Shown here in pieces: positions 26,700-37,259 of a stretch of 64,000 nt of DNA (its first letter is position 1; each line of letters starts with the position of its first letter). The stretch is from Acinetobacter sp. NIPH 298 (lineage in GTDB: Bacteria; Pseudomonadota; Gammaproteobacteria; Pseudomonadales; Moraxellaceae): the NCBI RefSeq assembly GCF_000369505.1, contig NZ_KB850054.1, positions 471,208-535,207 of the forward strand. The letters are read 5' to 3'. The translations under genes were made by a program, and so were the position numbers. The notes under the pieces are model-generated. The model worked only from the letters and a program-made list of their open reading frames with translations, had not been told where the DNA came from and did no database searches.

Positions 26700-29339
26700 A
26701 TGGCGAATACTCCACGCTCTGCTGCAAAAAGCACAGCAGCTTCAACCTCTGCTGCAACTAAACGTGCCTTAGTGATTGTGGAGTCGCCTGCAAAAGCGAA
26801 AACCATTAATAAATATTTAGGTTCACAATTTATCGTGAAATCATCAGTAGGTCACGTTCGTGATTTACCGACTGGTGGGGGAAGTAAGGCAACTGAAAAG
26901 AAGCCTGTTACCCGCGTTAAACTCACCGATGAACAAAAGGCTGAGAAAGCACAATCAGCACTGATTAATCGTATGGGTGTCGACCCAGAACATGATTGGG
27001 TTGCACACTATGAAGTGTTACCGGGTAAAGAAAATGTCGTTGCCGAACTGAAAAAACTCGCCAAAGATGCTGATGCAATCTATCTCGCAACGGATTTGGA
27101 TAGAGAAGGGGAAGCGATTGCTTGGCATTTAAGAGAAGTCATCGGTGGCGATGATAGCCGTTATCATCGTGTGGTCTTTAACGAAATTACCAAAAATGCC
27201 ATTCAAGAAGCATTTAAGCAGCCGACACGCTTGGACTTAAACCGCGTTAATGCACAACAAGCACGTCGTTTTCTTGACCGTGTGGTTGGCTTTATGGTTT
27301 CGCCGTTGTTATGGGAAAAAATTGCCCGTGGTTTATCGGCAGGACGTGTTCAGTCAGTTGCGGTTAAGCTCGTCGTCGAGCGTGAACGTGAAATTCGTGC
27401 ATTTATTCCAGAAGAATACTGGCAAGTCTTTGCAGACACTAAATCGAAAAAAGATGACATTCGCTTAGAAGCGGTGAGACAAGCAGGTAAAACGCTCAAG
27501 CTTAAAAATAAAGCTCAAACTGATGCTTTGCTCAGTGTATTAAAAGATGCTGAATATAAAGTTGCATTGCGTGAAGATAAACCAACCAAAGTTAATCCAA
27601 GTGCACCTTATATCACTTCGACCTTACAACAAGCAGCAAGCACACGTTTAGGTTTCTCAGTCAAAAAAACCATGATGCTGGCGCAACGGTTATATGAAGG
27701 TGGTTTTATTACCTATATGCGTACTGACTCGACCTTTTTGAGTGATGACGCAGTCAATATGGTACGTAACCATATTCAGCAAACCTTTGGCGATCGATAT
27801 GTGCCTGAAAAGCCAAATCGCTATGGCAATAAAGCGGGTGCACAAGAAGCGCATGAGGCGATTCGTCCATCTGATGTGGTATTAACGGGCGATAAACTTG
27901 CTGGTGTAGAGCGTGATGCTCAGCGTTTATATGATTTGATTTGGCGTCAATTTGTTGCGTGTCAAATGACACCAGCCGAATATTTATCTTCAACTTTAAC
28001 TGTTGAAGCAGCAAATGTAGAGCTTAAAGCCAAAGGTCGTACCTTGGTTTTTGATGGTTTTACCAAAGTTCGTGGTGCCAATAAATCTGATGATGATGTG
28101 TTGCTTCCTGCTGTTAAAGTCGGCGAAGTGCTGAAATTAGAACAACTTGATCCAAGCCAGCATTTTACCAAGCCACCTGCACGTTTTACTGAAGCATCTT
28201 TGGTTAAAGAATTAGAAAAACGTGGCATTGGTCGTCCATCGACTTATGCTGCGATTATCTCAACCATTCAAGATCGTGGTTATGTCAAACTTGAAAACCG
28301 TCGTCTGTTTGCTGAGAAGATGGGTGAGATCGTTACAGATCGCCTCGATGAAAGCTTTAACAACCTTATGAATTATGCGTTTACCGCAGACTTAGAAGGG
28401 CAACTTGATAAAGTGGCAATGGGTGATCGGAACTGGAAAGAGTTACTGGATGAGTTTTATGGCGATTTCAAAAAGCGTCTAACCAATGCGCAAGGCGAAA
28501 GCGGCATGCGCCGTAATCAGCCTGTCGAAGTGGCTGACGTGCAGTGCCCTGAATGTTCTCGTCCGATGCAAGTGCGTACTGGTACAACTGGGGTATTCCT
28601 CGGCTGTTCAGGTTATAACTTGCCGCCTAAAGAGCGCTGTAAAGGAACATTGAATCTGACACCTGTTGAGTCTTTAGCTGTGCTGTCCGATGATGATGGT
28701 GCTGAAACAGCAGACTTGATGTCAAAACATCGTTGTCCTAAATGTGGCACTGCCATGGATAGCTATGTGATTGATGGTGGGCGTAAGTTACATGTCTGTG
28801 GTAATAACCCAGACTGTGATGGTTATGAGCTTGAGGAAGGTCAGTTCAAGATCAAAGGTTATGACGGTCCAACCATTCCATGTGATAAATGTGATGGCGA
28901 GATGCAGCTTAAAACAGGTCGCTTCGGTCCGTATTTTGCGTGTTCAAGCTGTGATAATACCCGTAAAGTATTAAAGAGTGGTCAGCCTGCGCCGCCTCGT
29001 GTTGATCCGATCAAGATGGAACATTTGCGTTCAACCAAACATGATGATTTCTTCGTGTTACGAGATGGTGCAGCAGGGTTGTTCTTGGCAGCAAGTAAAT
29101 TCCCGAAAATTCGTGAAACACGTGCACCAAAAGTGGCTGAGTTACGTAGCGTGGCTGAGCAGTTGGACGAGAAGTATCAATTCTTATTGCAAGCACCTGA
29201 TGTAGATCCTGAAGGCAACCCAACAGTGGTGAAGTTTAGCCGTAAGAATCAAGTGCAATACGTGGGTTCTGAAACAGCAGAAGGTAAACAAACCAAGTGG
29301 AGTTTGGTCTTCCAAAACGGCAAATGGGTTGAAGCTTAA
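26700..29339 (+). CDS. topA: DNA topoisomerase I
   Basis: 879 aa, close to E. coli TopA (865). Relaxes negative supercoils by a type IA mechanism. Toprim domain opens at [19 protein letters not shown] (about 24), [13 protein letters not shown] is the acidic motif, and the active-site tyrosine is in [15 protein letters not shown]. Three C-terminal zinc-ribbon-type segments are seen ([24 protein letters not shown]) and then a basic tail. The first 22 residues (Ser/Ala-rich) extend beyond the usual start and may be an Acinetobacter feature. Followed by a strong terminator. Confidence 0.97.
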   Translation: MANTPRSAAKSTAASTSAATKRALVIVESPAKAKTINKYLGSQFIVKSSVGHVRDLPTGGGSKATEKKPVTRVKLTDEQKAEKAQSALINRMGVDPEHDWVAHYEVLPGKENVVAELKKLAKDADAIYLATDLDREGEAIAWHLREVIGGDDSRYHRVVFNEITKNAIQEAFKQPTRLDLNRVNAQQARRFLDRVVGFMVSPLLWEKIARGLSAGRVQSVAVKLVVEREREIRAFIPEEYWQVFADTKSKKDDIRLEAVRQAGKTLKLKNKAQTDALLSVLKDAEYKVALREDKPTKVNPSAPYITSTLQQAASTRLGFSVKKTMMLAQRLYEGGFITYMRTDSTFLSDDAVNMVRNHIQQTFGDRYVPEKPNRYGNKAGAQEAHEAIRPSDVVLTGDKLAGVERDAQRLYDLIWRQFVACQMTPAEYLSSTLTVEAANVELKAKGRTLVFDGFTKVRGANKSDDDVLLPAVKVGEVLKLEQLDPSQHFTKPPARFTEASLVKELEKRGIGRPSTYAAIISTIQDRGYVKLENRRLFAEKMGEIVTDRLDESFNNLMNYAFTADLEGQLDKVAMGDRNWKELLDEFYGDFKKRLTNAQGESGMRRNQPVEVADVQCPECSRPMQVRTGTTGVFLGCSGYNLPPKERCKGTLNLTPVESLAVLSDDDGAETADLMSKHRCPKCGTAMDSYVIDGGRKLHVCGNNPDCDGYELEEGQFKIKGYDGPTIPCDKCDGEMQLKTGRFGPYFACSSCDNTRKVLKSGQPAPPRVDPIKMEHLRSTKHDDFFVLRDGAAGLFLAASKFPKIRETRAPKVAELRSVAEQLDEKYQFLLQAPDVDPEGNPTVVKFSRKNQVQYVGSETAEGKQTKWSLVFQNGKWVEA

Positions 29340-29352
29340 TCATTGATAAAAT

Positions 29353-29383
29353 AAAAAATGCTAGCGATTTGCTAGCATTTTTT
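29353..29383 (+). terminator. topA terminator
   Basis: AAAAAATGCTAGC-GATTT-GCTAGCATTTTTT, 13-bp perfect arms. Confidence 0.85.
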
Positions 29384-29429
29384 ATAGAACAAATAAAAGC
29401 AATAATTGAATTCTACTTAGGGTTAAGCA

Positions 29430-30188
29430 ATGTGGAAAAATATTCGAGTGGCATGCTTATTGATGGTGCTCTTGGTAGTTGCGGTCAATGCTTATCGAGA
29501 TCAAAATCAAGATTGGAATCAGCCGATTATCATCCTTTTACATCCGATTAATGCCGATGGTTTAGACACAACGCAACACTATATTCAGCAATTACGATTA
29601 GATGACTTTATTGAAGTAAAACAATATTTAGAGTGCAATAGTCAGCACTATCGAGGGCAAAGCAGTTATTTTATGCTGCAAATTGGGCGTGAGCTTTACC
29701 ATACACCCCCCGCAATGTCAGAGCAGCAGAGTATCTTCAAAAATATTTTATGGAGTTTGAAGTTTCGGTTTTATGCATGGAAACAACGTCAATCGATTGA
29801 TGGTTATCCAAGTTTAACCTTGTATCTGAATTTTTATGATCCAAAGCAAACCAATATGTTAAAGCACTCTACTGCATTGCAACGTGGTCGAATTGGTTCG
29901 GTGAATCTGTTTGCATCACAGAAACAAGTAGATCAAAACAATGTGGTCCTTGTACATGAGTTACTTCATGGATTTGGTGCCACCGATAAATATGCTTTAG
30001 ATACGGGTGAGCCCATTTTCCCCATTGGTTATGCACAAGCAGATCAGAAGCCATTGTACCCACAAACCAAGGCTGAGATTATGGGTGGGCGTATTCCACT
30101 TTCAGAACACAAAAGTAAAATGCCAAATGATCTAGAGCAAACGATGGTTAGTATGCTTACGGCAAAAGAAATAGGTTGGATCAAGTAA
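29430..30188 (+). CDS. metzincin-like putative metallopeptidase, membrane-anchored
   Basis: 252 aa. N-terminal transmembrane helix (residues 5-21, VACLLMVLLVVAVNA) with the bulk outside. A complete HEXXHXXGXXD zinc motif, HELLHGFGATD (residues 176-186), is present, and a methionine at 218 (AEIMGGRI) could be the Met-turn. The HEXXHXXGXXD variant is that of snapalysin-type metzincins rather than HEXXHXXGXXH. Substrate unknown. It follows topA after a terminator and is probably transcribed alone. Confidence 0.65.
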   Translation: MWKNIRVACLLMVLLVVAVNAYRDQNQDWNQPIIILLHPINADGLDTTQHYIQQLRLDDFIEVKQYLECNSQHYRGQSSYFMLQIGRELYHTPPAMSEQQSIFKNILWSLKFRFYAWKQRQSIDGYPSLTLYLNFYDPKQTNMLKHSTALQRGRIGSVNLFASQKQVDQNNVVLVHELLHGFGATDKYALDTGEPIFPIGYAQADQKPLYPQTKAEIMGGRIPLSEHKSKMPNDLEQTMVSMLTAKEIGWIK

Positions 30189-30231
30189 AGTTGGGGCTTT
30201 AAAAGGATGGCGAGGACAATGTGTGGATAAG

Positions 30232-30240
30232 TCTCGATTT
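30232..30240 (-). other. single DnaA box-like 9-mer
   Basis: TGTGGATAA, the complement of TTATCCACA (perfect E. coli-type DnaA box), in the 209-base gap before the HdeD-like gene. A single copy can occur by chance. The remaining gap holds only AT-rich DNA with probable promoter elements. Confidence 0.3.
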
Positions 30241-30397
30241 ACCCACATATAAACAAAACACTCCTTAAATAAAAATGATGAAATAAAACACCAGTTTCCC
30301 TGACATTACATCATGAATTGTCAACATGCCTTATACAGAAGTTCGGATAAAAGACGCTCAGAATATAAATATAAACTTGATGATAAAAGAGTAAATA

Positions 30398-30970
30398 ATG
30401 ATGAAAACAGTGGGTAATGACTTGATTCGCAATCAGCTACACGCTGATCGTAAATGGTATCTGTTATTGGGCGTGGTATTGATTATTATTGGTCTGGTTC
30501 TTTTGGCTGCTTTGCCTTTCGCAACGCTCTCAGCCGTTCTTTTATTCGGTGTACTCATGATGTTGGGCGGGGCTTTACATTTTCTTGCCGCATTTATGGT
30601 CTTCAAAGGTGGTACACGCTGGTTGTGGGCATTGTTTGGTGTGTTGTATCTCATCGCAGGTTATTTTGCATTTACCACACCTGTGATTACCGCCGTGGTT
30701 CTGACTAGTTTTTTAGCAATTGCTTTAATTATTGCAGGGATTATTCGGACTGTGAACGCCTTTATCCTTAGACCGATGTCGGGTTGGGGCTGGGTGCTTT
30801 TTTCAGGTGTCGTAACGTTATTCACTGGGGTTTTGATCTTATCCTCGCCAAGTTCACCTTTCTGGGTACTCGGTATGTTCCTTGCGATTGATATCTTATT
30901 TCAAGGCATCAATTATCTGACCTTTGCTGGAGCAATTAAGCAACTCCCACATAGCTCGACTGTGGTTTAA
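30398..30970 (+). CDS. HdeD/DUF308-family membrane protein
   Basis: 190 aa, about six transmembrane helices (30-50, 55-75, 85-100, 105-128, 135-150, 155-175), with the DUF308 repeat pattern seen in the HdeD acid-resistance membrane protein (small residues between the helices, e.g. LFGVLMMLGGALHFL). The family has two or three DUF308 repeats. Role in acid stress is known only for E. coli HdeD and is inference here. Stands alone upstream of the helicase gene. Confidence 0.8.
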   Translation: MMKTVGNDLIRNQLHADRKWYLLLGVVLIIIGLVLLAALPFATLSAVLLFGVLMMLGGALHFLAAFMVFKGGTRWLWALFGVLYLIAGYFAFTTPVITAVVLTSFLAIALIIAGIIRTVNAFILRPMSGWGWVLFSGVVTLFTGVLILSSPSSPFWVLGMFLAIDILFQGINYLTFAGAIKQLPHSSTVV

Positions 30971-31090
30971 ACTGAGTTGTTTGGGTATTAGGAGCATGTG
31001 TTGAGCATGCTCTTTTTGTTTTTGTAGCGTGAAATGTTTCATTTCCCTTAGTCTGCTAAAATACCACTTCACTTCAAACTGACCGACTTT

Positions 31091-33070
31091 ATGACGCTTG
31101 CCAAGCTAATTGATGAACTGAATCCACAACAGAAACAAGCCGCAACCACGGCAGCACAAAACTGCTTAGTTTTAGCAGGGGCGGGTTGTGGGAAGACCAA
31201 AACCATTGTGGCAAGAGCAGCGTATTTGATCGATCAGGGTTTAGCAGTACAACAGATTCAGATATTGACCTTTACTCGTCGTGCAGCAAGTGAAATCGTA
31301 ACCCGTGTAGAGCAGCATATGGGCGCACAAGCCAAGGGTTTACGGGCATCAACATTTCATACTTTTTGCATGTATTTATTGCGTCGCAATCCTAGAGCTT
31401 TTGGTTTAACACAATTTAGTATTATTGATCGTGATGACCAGTTGTTGATGTTTCGTTTATTGCGTGGCAAAGATAAAGGCAATGTGCTACCCAAAGCTGC
31501 TGAACTTTGTGATTTGTATTCCTATGCACGCAATACCAAGACCAAACTTTCCGATGCACTGATTCAACAGCTTCCTCAGGCAGTCGAATATAAAACGCAA
31601 ATTGCTGAACTGATGCAGGCTTATGAACAGCGTAAGCAAGCACGAAACTTTCTTGATTATGATGATATTTTATCGATTGTCGCAGTGCACTTACAAAGTT
31701 CACCTGAGTTGGTGAAATGGGTGACAGGCTTCTGTTCTGCTTTATTGGTCGATGAAATGCAGGATACCAATCCACTGCAATGGGCTTTGCTGCAACCCTT
31801 AGTCGGAAAAGTGAAACTGTTCTGCGTAGGGGATGATGCTCAGTCGATTTATGGTTTCCGTGGTGCAGATTTTGAAAATATTCATCATTTTAAAGAACGA
31901 GTGCCTGATGCTGAGGTGCTTACTTTGGCAATGAATTATCGTTCAACGCAGGAAATTTTAGATTTATCTAATTGGTTATTAGAGCAGAGCCAGATTCGTT
32001 ATGACAAACACTTGTTGGCTTATCGTGGTAAAGGATTGAAGCCACAGCTACATATTTTAGGCAATGAATTTGAAGAAGCCAATTGGATTATTCAAGATTT
32101 GAATCAACGACATTACCAAGGTGCAGCGTGGGCTGAACACATGGTTTTACTTCGTTCTGGGTTTAGTGGTCGATATTTAGAAGGGGCTTTAATTGCTGCC
32201 AATATTCCGTATCGTTTTATCGGTGGGGTCAAACTACTCGAATCCGCACATGTCAAAGATGTCTTAAGTTTTCTTCGGGTCAGTGTCAATCCGCAGGATG
32301 ATTTGGCTTGGATGCGATTTCTGACCTTATGGGATGGTGTTGGCGATGTTGGTGCGAGTAAATTGGCGCAAGAGTTGATCCAACTCGCAGACATTGATGC
32401 GCGTTGTCAGCGTTTAGAGCGACATGGCAAAGTGCCACAGCAAGCCATTTTAATCTTGAAGCAACTCGATGTGTTGCAACAGCATGTCGAAGCCTGTATT
32501 GGCTTGGCACTGGATGCTTTAAGTGAACAATTAGAAAATAACTATAAAAATAAAGATTGGAGTCGTCGGGTCAAAGATTTTGATCTGGTAAAACAACTGG
32601 CACGGAAACATCAGTTGCTGGGCGAGTTCTTGGAAGAATATGTGCTTGATCCTATTTCTGTTTCCGAAATAGATAAAACCCCTGATCAAGACTTGGTGAC
32701 TTTGATTACGATTCATTCCGCCAAAGGGACGGAACAAAAAGTGTGTTATGTCCCGCATGTTTCGCCGAATCAATATCCGCACGCACGGGCGCAAGGTGAT
32801 TTTGATGATGTAGAAGAGGAGCGCCGTGTGCTCTATGTGGCACTTACACGCGCCGAAAATGAATTGATTTTGACCAAACAAAATTTAAATCTATGGTCAC
32901 AAGATCAATATGATGAGCTAGGGCGGAAAGTAGAAAGCTATTTTCTTAATGATTTACCTCAACATTTGCTAGATGTGCAGATTCATCGTCAAGTTCCTTC
33001 GACATTTAATAAAAGTAATTGGCAACGTAACTCAGCAATAAGTTTAGGTTTTGGTATTGATCTCGATTAA
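31091..33070 (+). CDS. UvrD/Rep-family DNA helicase
   Basis: 659 aa, superfamily 1A helicase. Q motif LNPQQKQAATT, Walker A AGAGCGKTKT (about 31), motif Ia TFTRRAASEI, Walker B LLVDEMQDTNP, motif III GDDAQSIYGFRGA, motif V TIHSAKGTE and motif VI YVALTRAENELIL are all present, so the enzyme should be active. Shorter than UvrD (720) and close to Rep (673); I would not name it more exactly. Monocistronic. Confidence 0.9.
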   Translation: MTLAKLIDELNPQQKQAATTAAQNCLVLAGAGCGKTKTIVARAAYLIDQGLAVQQIQILTFTRRAASEIVTRVEQHMGAQAKGLRASTFHTFCMYLLRRNPRAFGLTQFSIIDRDDQLLMFRLLRGKDKGNVLPKAAELCDLYSYARNTKTKLSDALIQQLPQAVEYKTQIAELMQAYEQRKQARNFLDYDDILSIVAVHLQSSPELVKWVTGFCSALLVDEMQDTNPLQWALLQPLVGKVKLFCVGDDAQSIYGFRGADFENIHHFKERVPDAEVLTLAMNYRSTQEILDLSNWLLEQSQIRYDKHLLAYRGKGLKPQLHILGNEFEEANWIIQDLNQRHYQGAAWAEHMVLLRSGFSGRYLEGALIAANIPYRFIGGVKLLESAHVKDVLSFLRVSVNPQDDLAWMRFLTLWDGVGDVGASKLAQELIQLADIDARCQRLERHGKVPQQAILILKQLDVLQQHVEACIGLALDALSEQLENNYKNKDWSRRVKDFDLVKQLARKHQLLGEFLEEYVLDPISVSEIDKTPDQDLVTLITIHSAKGTEQKVCYVPHVSPNQYPHARAQGDFDDVEEERRVLYVALTRAENELILTKQNLNLWSQDQYDELGRKVESYFLNDLPQHLLDVQIHRQVPSTFNKSNWQRNSAISLGFGIDLD

Positions 33071-33133
33071 ACTAGATGTATTCAATTATTTTGATTCATT
33101 TCTTTAAAAATGAATCATTTTTTAGGTTTTAGC

Positions 33134-33379
33134 ATGAAAATTTTAGTTCGTAATTTAGATCGTTCCGTGACCGATGCAGAAGTCCTTGAGTTATTCAAAC
33201 AGTATGGCAAAGTCGAATCTTGTGTCGTGGTGAAGGATGAGGCAACAGGAAAATCTAAAGGTTTTGGCTTTGTAGAAATGACCAATCCAAGAGAGGGTGT
33301 CAAGGCGATTAAAGGTTTAAATACCTTACGTGTCAAAGGTGTGGGCATCCGAGTGAAAGCTGCGGACGATAAAGCTTAA
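33134..33379 (+). CDS. RRM-type RNA-binding protein
   Basis: 81 aa from the ATG with AGG seven bases upstream (an ATG eight codons earlier is the alternative). A single RNA recognition motif spans almost the whole protein, with RNP2 ILVRNL and RNP1 KGFGFVEM. Small single-RRM proteins of this type are often cold-shock or stress-induced. The ASCH-domain gene starts six bases after its stop. Confidence 0.93.
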   Translation: MKILVRNLDRSVTDAEVLELFKQYGKVESCVVVKDEATGKSKGFGFVEMTNPREGVKAIKGLNTLRVKGVGIRVKAADDKA

Positions 33380-33385
33380 TTCTTA

Positions 33386-33742
33386 ATGTTTAAGCAATAT
33401 GCAGCTTTATCTATTGTTGCACCGAACGGTGAGCGAATTGCACAAGGGCTTAAAACTTTAGAAGTTCGCTCATGGTTACCTGAGGAATTGCCGCTCAGAA
33501 ATCTAGTTATCGTAGAAAACCAAAGCTATCTGTTGAAAGATGGCGATGAGGAAATGGGCAGATCGGTTGCTTTGGTTGACATTGAATCTGTGCATGCTTG
33601 GCAACAACATGAAGTTGAAGCAGCACAGGCATCTCGTTGGGCTGAAGGTTATTATGCTTGGGTGATCAGCAATGTTCGTCCTTTTGCTGCACCTGTAGCA
33701 TGTATTGCAAAGCGTAGAATTTATCCTGTTGAATTGATGTGA
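33386..33742 (+). CDS. ASCH-domain protein
   Basis: 118 aa. N-terminal ALSIVAPNGERIAQGLKTLEVRSW carries the ASCH-type KTLEVRSW loop, and a beta-barrel core follows. ASCH domains are related to PUA and bind RNA; some are amidohydrolases acting on modified cytidine. Starts six bases after the RRM gene, so both may be co-translated, and an RNA-related role for the pair is plausible. Confidence 0.8.
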   Translation: MFKQYAALSIVAPNGERIAQGLKTLEVRSWLPEELPLRNLVIVENQSYLLKDGDEEMGRSVALVDIESVHAWQQHEVEAAQASRWAEGYYAWVISNVRPFAAPVACIAKRRIYPVELM

Positions 33743-33817
33743 TGATCACTATTTGTTTAATCGCCAATTCGCTTTACAATTGCTCATGATTTAAATGAAA
33801 TAAAATAGGGATTTAAG

Positions 33818-34321
33818 ATGTCTCGTGTTGCTCGCTACCATGCCGATCGTACCAATCAAAAACTTTATTTTGCTCGACTTGCATGTCAACAGGCAGAGCA
33901 AACTGAACATATTCAACAGGCACAGGCTTATCGTGAAGCTGCGGTATTTCATTTGCATGGGGCGATTTTAGCGTTCTTGCAAGAATTGGTGCGTTACTAC
34001 CGTCTCAATGATTTACAACCGACCTTTAAATCCATTGAAGCGCATATGGCGGATAAGGGTCAAGTCTCTCCAGAAATTTCAGTGTTACAGCATTTGGCAA
34101 AAGATGGTTTTGTGGCTGAATTAAAACGTGCTTATCGGATGTGCCAATATGCGCCAGAGCCGACTTCGCCAGAGCCAGAGAATGAAACCTCATCTAATTT
34201 GATCATTAAAGTGACTCAAAGCCCACAAGCATGGTTACCTGATGCCAAAATTTTGCGTGAATGGCATCGCGAGTTAAGTCACTTAATTGATGGTTTTCGT
34301 AACGAAATGGTTGAGTTCTAA
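33818..34321 (+). CDS. DUF6586-type uncharacterised protein
   Basis: 167 aa, mostly alpha-helical and soluble. The N-terminus (YHADRTNQKLYFARLACQQAE) and helical body match a small family in Pseudomonas and Acinetobacter (DUF6586). A Pro/Glu-rich linker (PEPTSPEPENE) precedes the last helix. Function unknown. Confidence 0.7.
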   Translation: MSRVARYHADRTNQKLYFARLACQQAEQTEHIQQAQAYREAAVFHLHGAILAFLQELVRYYRLNDLQPTFKSIEAHMADKGQVSPEISVLQHLAKDGFVAELKRAYRMCQYAPEPTSPEPENETSSNLIIKVTQSPQAWLPDAKILREWHRELSHLIDGFRNEMVEF

Positions 34322-34434
34322 GTTAAACCAGTGAGATACTTGAAATTCATGCAAACAGCACTTATATAAATAAGACGTGAGATCGCAAAGTGCACACGTG
34401 CTTTGCCACCATGATTGAAGCATGGAGAATATAT

Positions 34435-34713
34435 ATGTCAATGCAGCAGTTAAAAGAATTATTTGGTAACCAAGAAGCGGTGCTAGAATTGGTTCAACTC
34501 GAAGGTGGTGAGCTCGCGTTGCGTAATGCTGGTTCTGAACAAGAGCCTTTAGTAAAGATTCAATTTAGTGACGAAGTGAAAGAAATTCTTGGTGATCAAA
34601 CTCCCGCAGTCGCTCAACATATGATTCAGGCGGCTTTATTTGGTTTGCTAGAAAAGCAAATGAATCAGTGGCAAGCGGAAGTTATGGATGAGCAGCCACC
34701 TCATTTAAGCTAA
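34435..34713 (+). CDS. uncharacterised small protein
   Basis: 92 aa from the ATG preceded by GGAGA six bases upstream (the frame is open to 34390 without such a site). Acidic, alpha/beta, begins MSMQQLKELFGNQEAVLELV; no cysteine, no membrane segment and no motif recognised. Ends just before a strong terminator shared with the antiporter gene. Confidence 0.65.
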   Translation: MSMQQLKELFGNQEAVLELVQLEGGELALRNAGSEQEPLVKIQFSDEVKEILGDQTPAVAQHMIQAALFGLLEKQMNQWQAEVMDEQPPHLS

Positions 34714-34724
34714 TATTTATAAGC

Positions 34725-34755
34725 AAAAAAGCGTACTTGAGAGTACGCTTTTTTT
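34725..34755. terminator. bidirectional terminator
   Basis: AAAAAAGCGTACT-TGAG-AGTACGCTTTTTT, 13-bp perfect arms between convergent genes. Confidence 0.85.
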
Positions 34756-34771
34756 ATGGTATCTAAAGCGT

Positions 34772-36487
34772 TTAATAGCCAGTGGATTGGTGTGCCAGCT
34801 CGATCCGACTTAGGATGAGATGGCTCATATTCTTTGCCATTTCCTCTTTCGCATAGAAGACTTCACCAATATTTTCCTCTCGAATCACCGCCGCTTCTTC
34901 CTTGCTTTCAGCGCAAATCAAGACTTGGATTTCAGGATTTAACTGTTTGGAAATGTCGACGATCCGATGAATATCCAAAATATCCATGGGTGAAATGACC
35001 AACAAACGCGCATGTTGAATGTGTGCCTGAATCAAAACATTTGGTTCGGTGGCTTCACCACTAACCGCTGCGATGCCTTGAGTACGTAATCGTTCCACGA
35101 TCTCACGATTTTCTTCGGCGATCACTACTTTGATATTTTGTTGTATTAGATTGTCACTAATGCGACGACCGACTCCACCATAACCAATAATCACCACCTG
35201 ATCGCGTAAATAGTCTTGATCGACCTCATCAGGTAGCATCGCCAGTGGATCACTACTGCGCTCTAATAGACGTGCCAGATGCGAACGTTGGCGAATCCAC
35301 TGTTGTGTTGGTTCGATAGCGGAGAAAATAAACGAGTTCAAGGTGATGGAAAATAATGCCCCTGCCAGAATCAGATTTTGAGCCTCTAGCGTTAGTAAAC
35401 CGAGTGCAACACCCATCGTGGCTAAAATAAATGAGAACTCGCCAATCTGAGCCAGACTTGCACCTACAGTTAAAGCGGTGTTGATCGGGTAACGGAAGAA
35501 CAAAACCAAGGCAATCGCTGCCAATGTTTTACCTACCATAATAATCGCAACCACAGCCAGAATATGTAATGGTTCTTCTAGCAGAATGCTTGGATCAAAT
35601 AGCATCCCGACCGATACGAAGAATAAAATTGCAAAGATTTCACGTAAGGGTAGGGTTTCTTCTTCGGCTCGATGGCTAAAGTCAGACTCTTTCACCACCA
35701 TGCCTGCGAAGAATGCACCGAGTGCCATCGAAACACCAAAAACGGCATAAGACCCATAGGCAATCGATACTGCGGCTGCTACTACGGTTAAGGTAAATAA
35801 TTCGCGTGAACCTAGACGAGCGACAAATTGTATAATCATTGGGACAAGACGTTTGCCAACGATTAACATAAAGGCGATAAAACCAACGACTTTTAATAAA
35901 GTAATGCCAATGGTCATCCAAATACTTTGCGATGTATCTGTACCATGTAAAGCGTGTCCACCCAGTAGCACGGCGATAGCAGGCAAAAGCACCAATGCCA
36001 ACACCATGACCAGATCTTCAACCAAGAGCCAGCCAACAGCGATTTTACCGTTAACGGATTCGAGTAAGCCTCGATCACCGAGTGCTTTGAGCAGTACCAC
36101 GGTACTGGCACAAGATAAGCTTAAACCAAAGACGAGGGCCGAACCAAAGCTCCATCCCCAAAGCATGGAAACACCCACACCGAGTAAGGTTGCGACGCTG
36201 ATTTGCAGAATTGCACCAGGTATGGCAATACGGCGGACTTGAAGTAAGTCTTTGATGGAAAAATGCATGCCCACGCCAAACATGAGAAACATGACACCAA
36301 GTTCAGCCAACTGATTGGCAAGTTTGATATCCCCCACAAAACCTGGGGTGTTCGGGCTAATAATAATGCCCGCAATGAGATAACCAATTAAAGGAGGTAA
36401 GCGTAAACGTGCTGCGATATAGCCAAAAATAAGCGCAAAACCAAAACCAACAGCAAGTAATATAATTAAACCAACATCATGTGGCAT
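34772..36487 (-). CDS. KefB/YbaL-type cation:proton antiporter with RCK domain
   Basis: 571 aa. About 12 transmembrane helices (residues 1-390) of the CPA2 family, with the conserved RLPPLIGYLIAGIIISPNTPG at the N-terminus, then a TrkA-N (RCK) domain starting QVVIIGYGGVGRRISD (about residue 417; the glycine-rich nucleotide-binding motif). Such proteins exchange K+ or Na+ for H+ and are gated by NAD(H)/glutathione conjugates in KefB/C. No ancillary KefF/G gene is nearby, so it is more like YbaL. Monocistronic. Confidence 0.87.
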   Translation of the reverse strand: MPHDVGLIILLAVGFGFALIFGYIAARLRLPPLIGYLIAGIIISPNTPGFVGDIKLANQLAELGVMFLMFGVGMHFSIKDLLQVRRIAIPGAILQISVATLLGVGVSMLWGWSFGSALVFGLSLSCASTVVLLKALGDRGLLESVNGKIAVGWLLVEDLVMVLALVLLPAIAVLLGGHALHGTDTSQSIWMTIGITLLKVVGFIAFMLIVGKRLVPMIIQFVARLGSRELFTLTVVAAAVSIAYGSYAVFGVSMALGAFFAGMVVKESDFSHRAEEETLPLREIFAILFFVSVGMLFDPSILLEEPLHILAVVAIIMVGKTLAAIALVLFFRYPINTALTVGASLAQIGEFSFILATMGVALGLLTLEAQNLILAGALFSITLNSFIFSAIEPTQQWIRQRSHLARLLERSSDPLAMLPDEVDQDYLRDQVVIIGYGGVGRRISDNLIQQNIKVVIAEENREIVERLRTQGIAAVSGEATEPNVLIQAHIQHARLLVISPMDILDIHRIVDISKQLNPEIQVLICAESKEEAAVIREENIGEVFYAKEEMAKNMSHLILSRIELAHQSTGY

Positions 36488-36682
36488 TAGAACTCCTTAA
36501 TCGTTGCGGTTAAGGTATAAATAAATCAGCATAAAACATGCCAACAAGAAATCGAATAAATTGTAACAAGTAAAATAGAAATTGTTGATGACAATTTTTT
36601 TAATTATCAAAAAAAATCATGTAAATCTCGATTATGTTGCTATAAGCACAGTTGACTGTGGGGCTGCTACTTTTTTAGAGCA

Positions 36683-36713
36683 AAAAAAACGACCTCAAAA
36701 GAAGTCGTTTTTT
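36683..36713 (-). terminator. rpmG terminator
   Basis: AAAAAACGAC / GTCGTTTTTT hairpin 14 bases after rpmG on the minus strand. The rest of 36488-36682 contains no gene I can see; it includes a CACAGT-TG-ACTGTG palindrome at 36647-36660. Confidence 0.8.
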
Positions 36714-36726
36714 AAAGAAACCAAAA

Positions 36727-36882
36727 TTATTTAATTTTAGCTTCTTTGAAGATTACGTGTTGACGGATTTTTGGATCAAATTTCTTGATTTCCATTTTTT
36801 CCGGCATTGTACGTTTGTTCTTAGTCGTGGTATAGAAATAACCAGTACCAGCGGTAGAAACGAGACGGATTTTATCACGCAT
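36727..36882 (-). CDS. rpmG: 50S ribosomal protein L33
   Basis: 51 aa, full length. Sequence begins [19 protein letters not shown] and ends FKEAKIK, characteristic of the cysteine-free bL33. Forms part of the large subunit E-site region. It follows rpmB with 12 bases between them, the conserved rpmB-rpmG pair. Confidence 0.97.
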   Translation of the reverse strand: MRDKIRLVSTAGTGYFYTTTKNKRTMPEKMEIKKFDPKIRQHVIFKEAKIK

Positions 36883-36894
36883 TGTTCAGACTCC

Positions 36895-37131
36895 TTAGAT
36901 CTTTTGACCTTGAGCACGGAGATCAGCAACAACTTTCTCAATACCCAATTTATCAATAATACGCATACCTTTAGTGGTTAAACGAAGACGTACAAAACGT
37001 TTTTCGCTTTCTAACCAGAAACGGTGGTGGTGCAGGTTCGGCTCGAACCGGCGTTTGGTTTTGTTGTTTGCGTGCGATACGTTGTTACCAACGATAGGAC
37101 GCTTGCCGGTAACTTGGCAAACCTTAGACAT
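36895..37131 (-). CDS. rpmB: 50S ribosomal protein L28
   Basis: 78 aa starting [12 protein letters not shown], with the typical [12 protein letters not shown] segment. The reading frame is open 45 codons further upstream, but that sequence is not L28-like and the known protein starts here. First gene of the rpmB-rpmG unit. Confidence 0.97.
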   Translation of the reverse strand: MSKVCQVTGKRPIVGNNVSHANNKTKRRFEPNLHHHRFWLESEKRFVRLRLTTKGMRIIDKLGIEKVVADLRAQGQKI

Positions 37132-37259
37132 GGTGAACTCCATTGCTAGTTTTATAGCACTGTTTCGTGCAACTAGCCATTCAAGTAAACGGATGAAATC
37201 ATTCAAGGGGCGTTTTATACCAAAAATACGATTAAAAGACAAGCGAAATTGGTAAAAAC

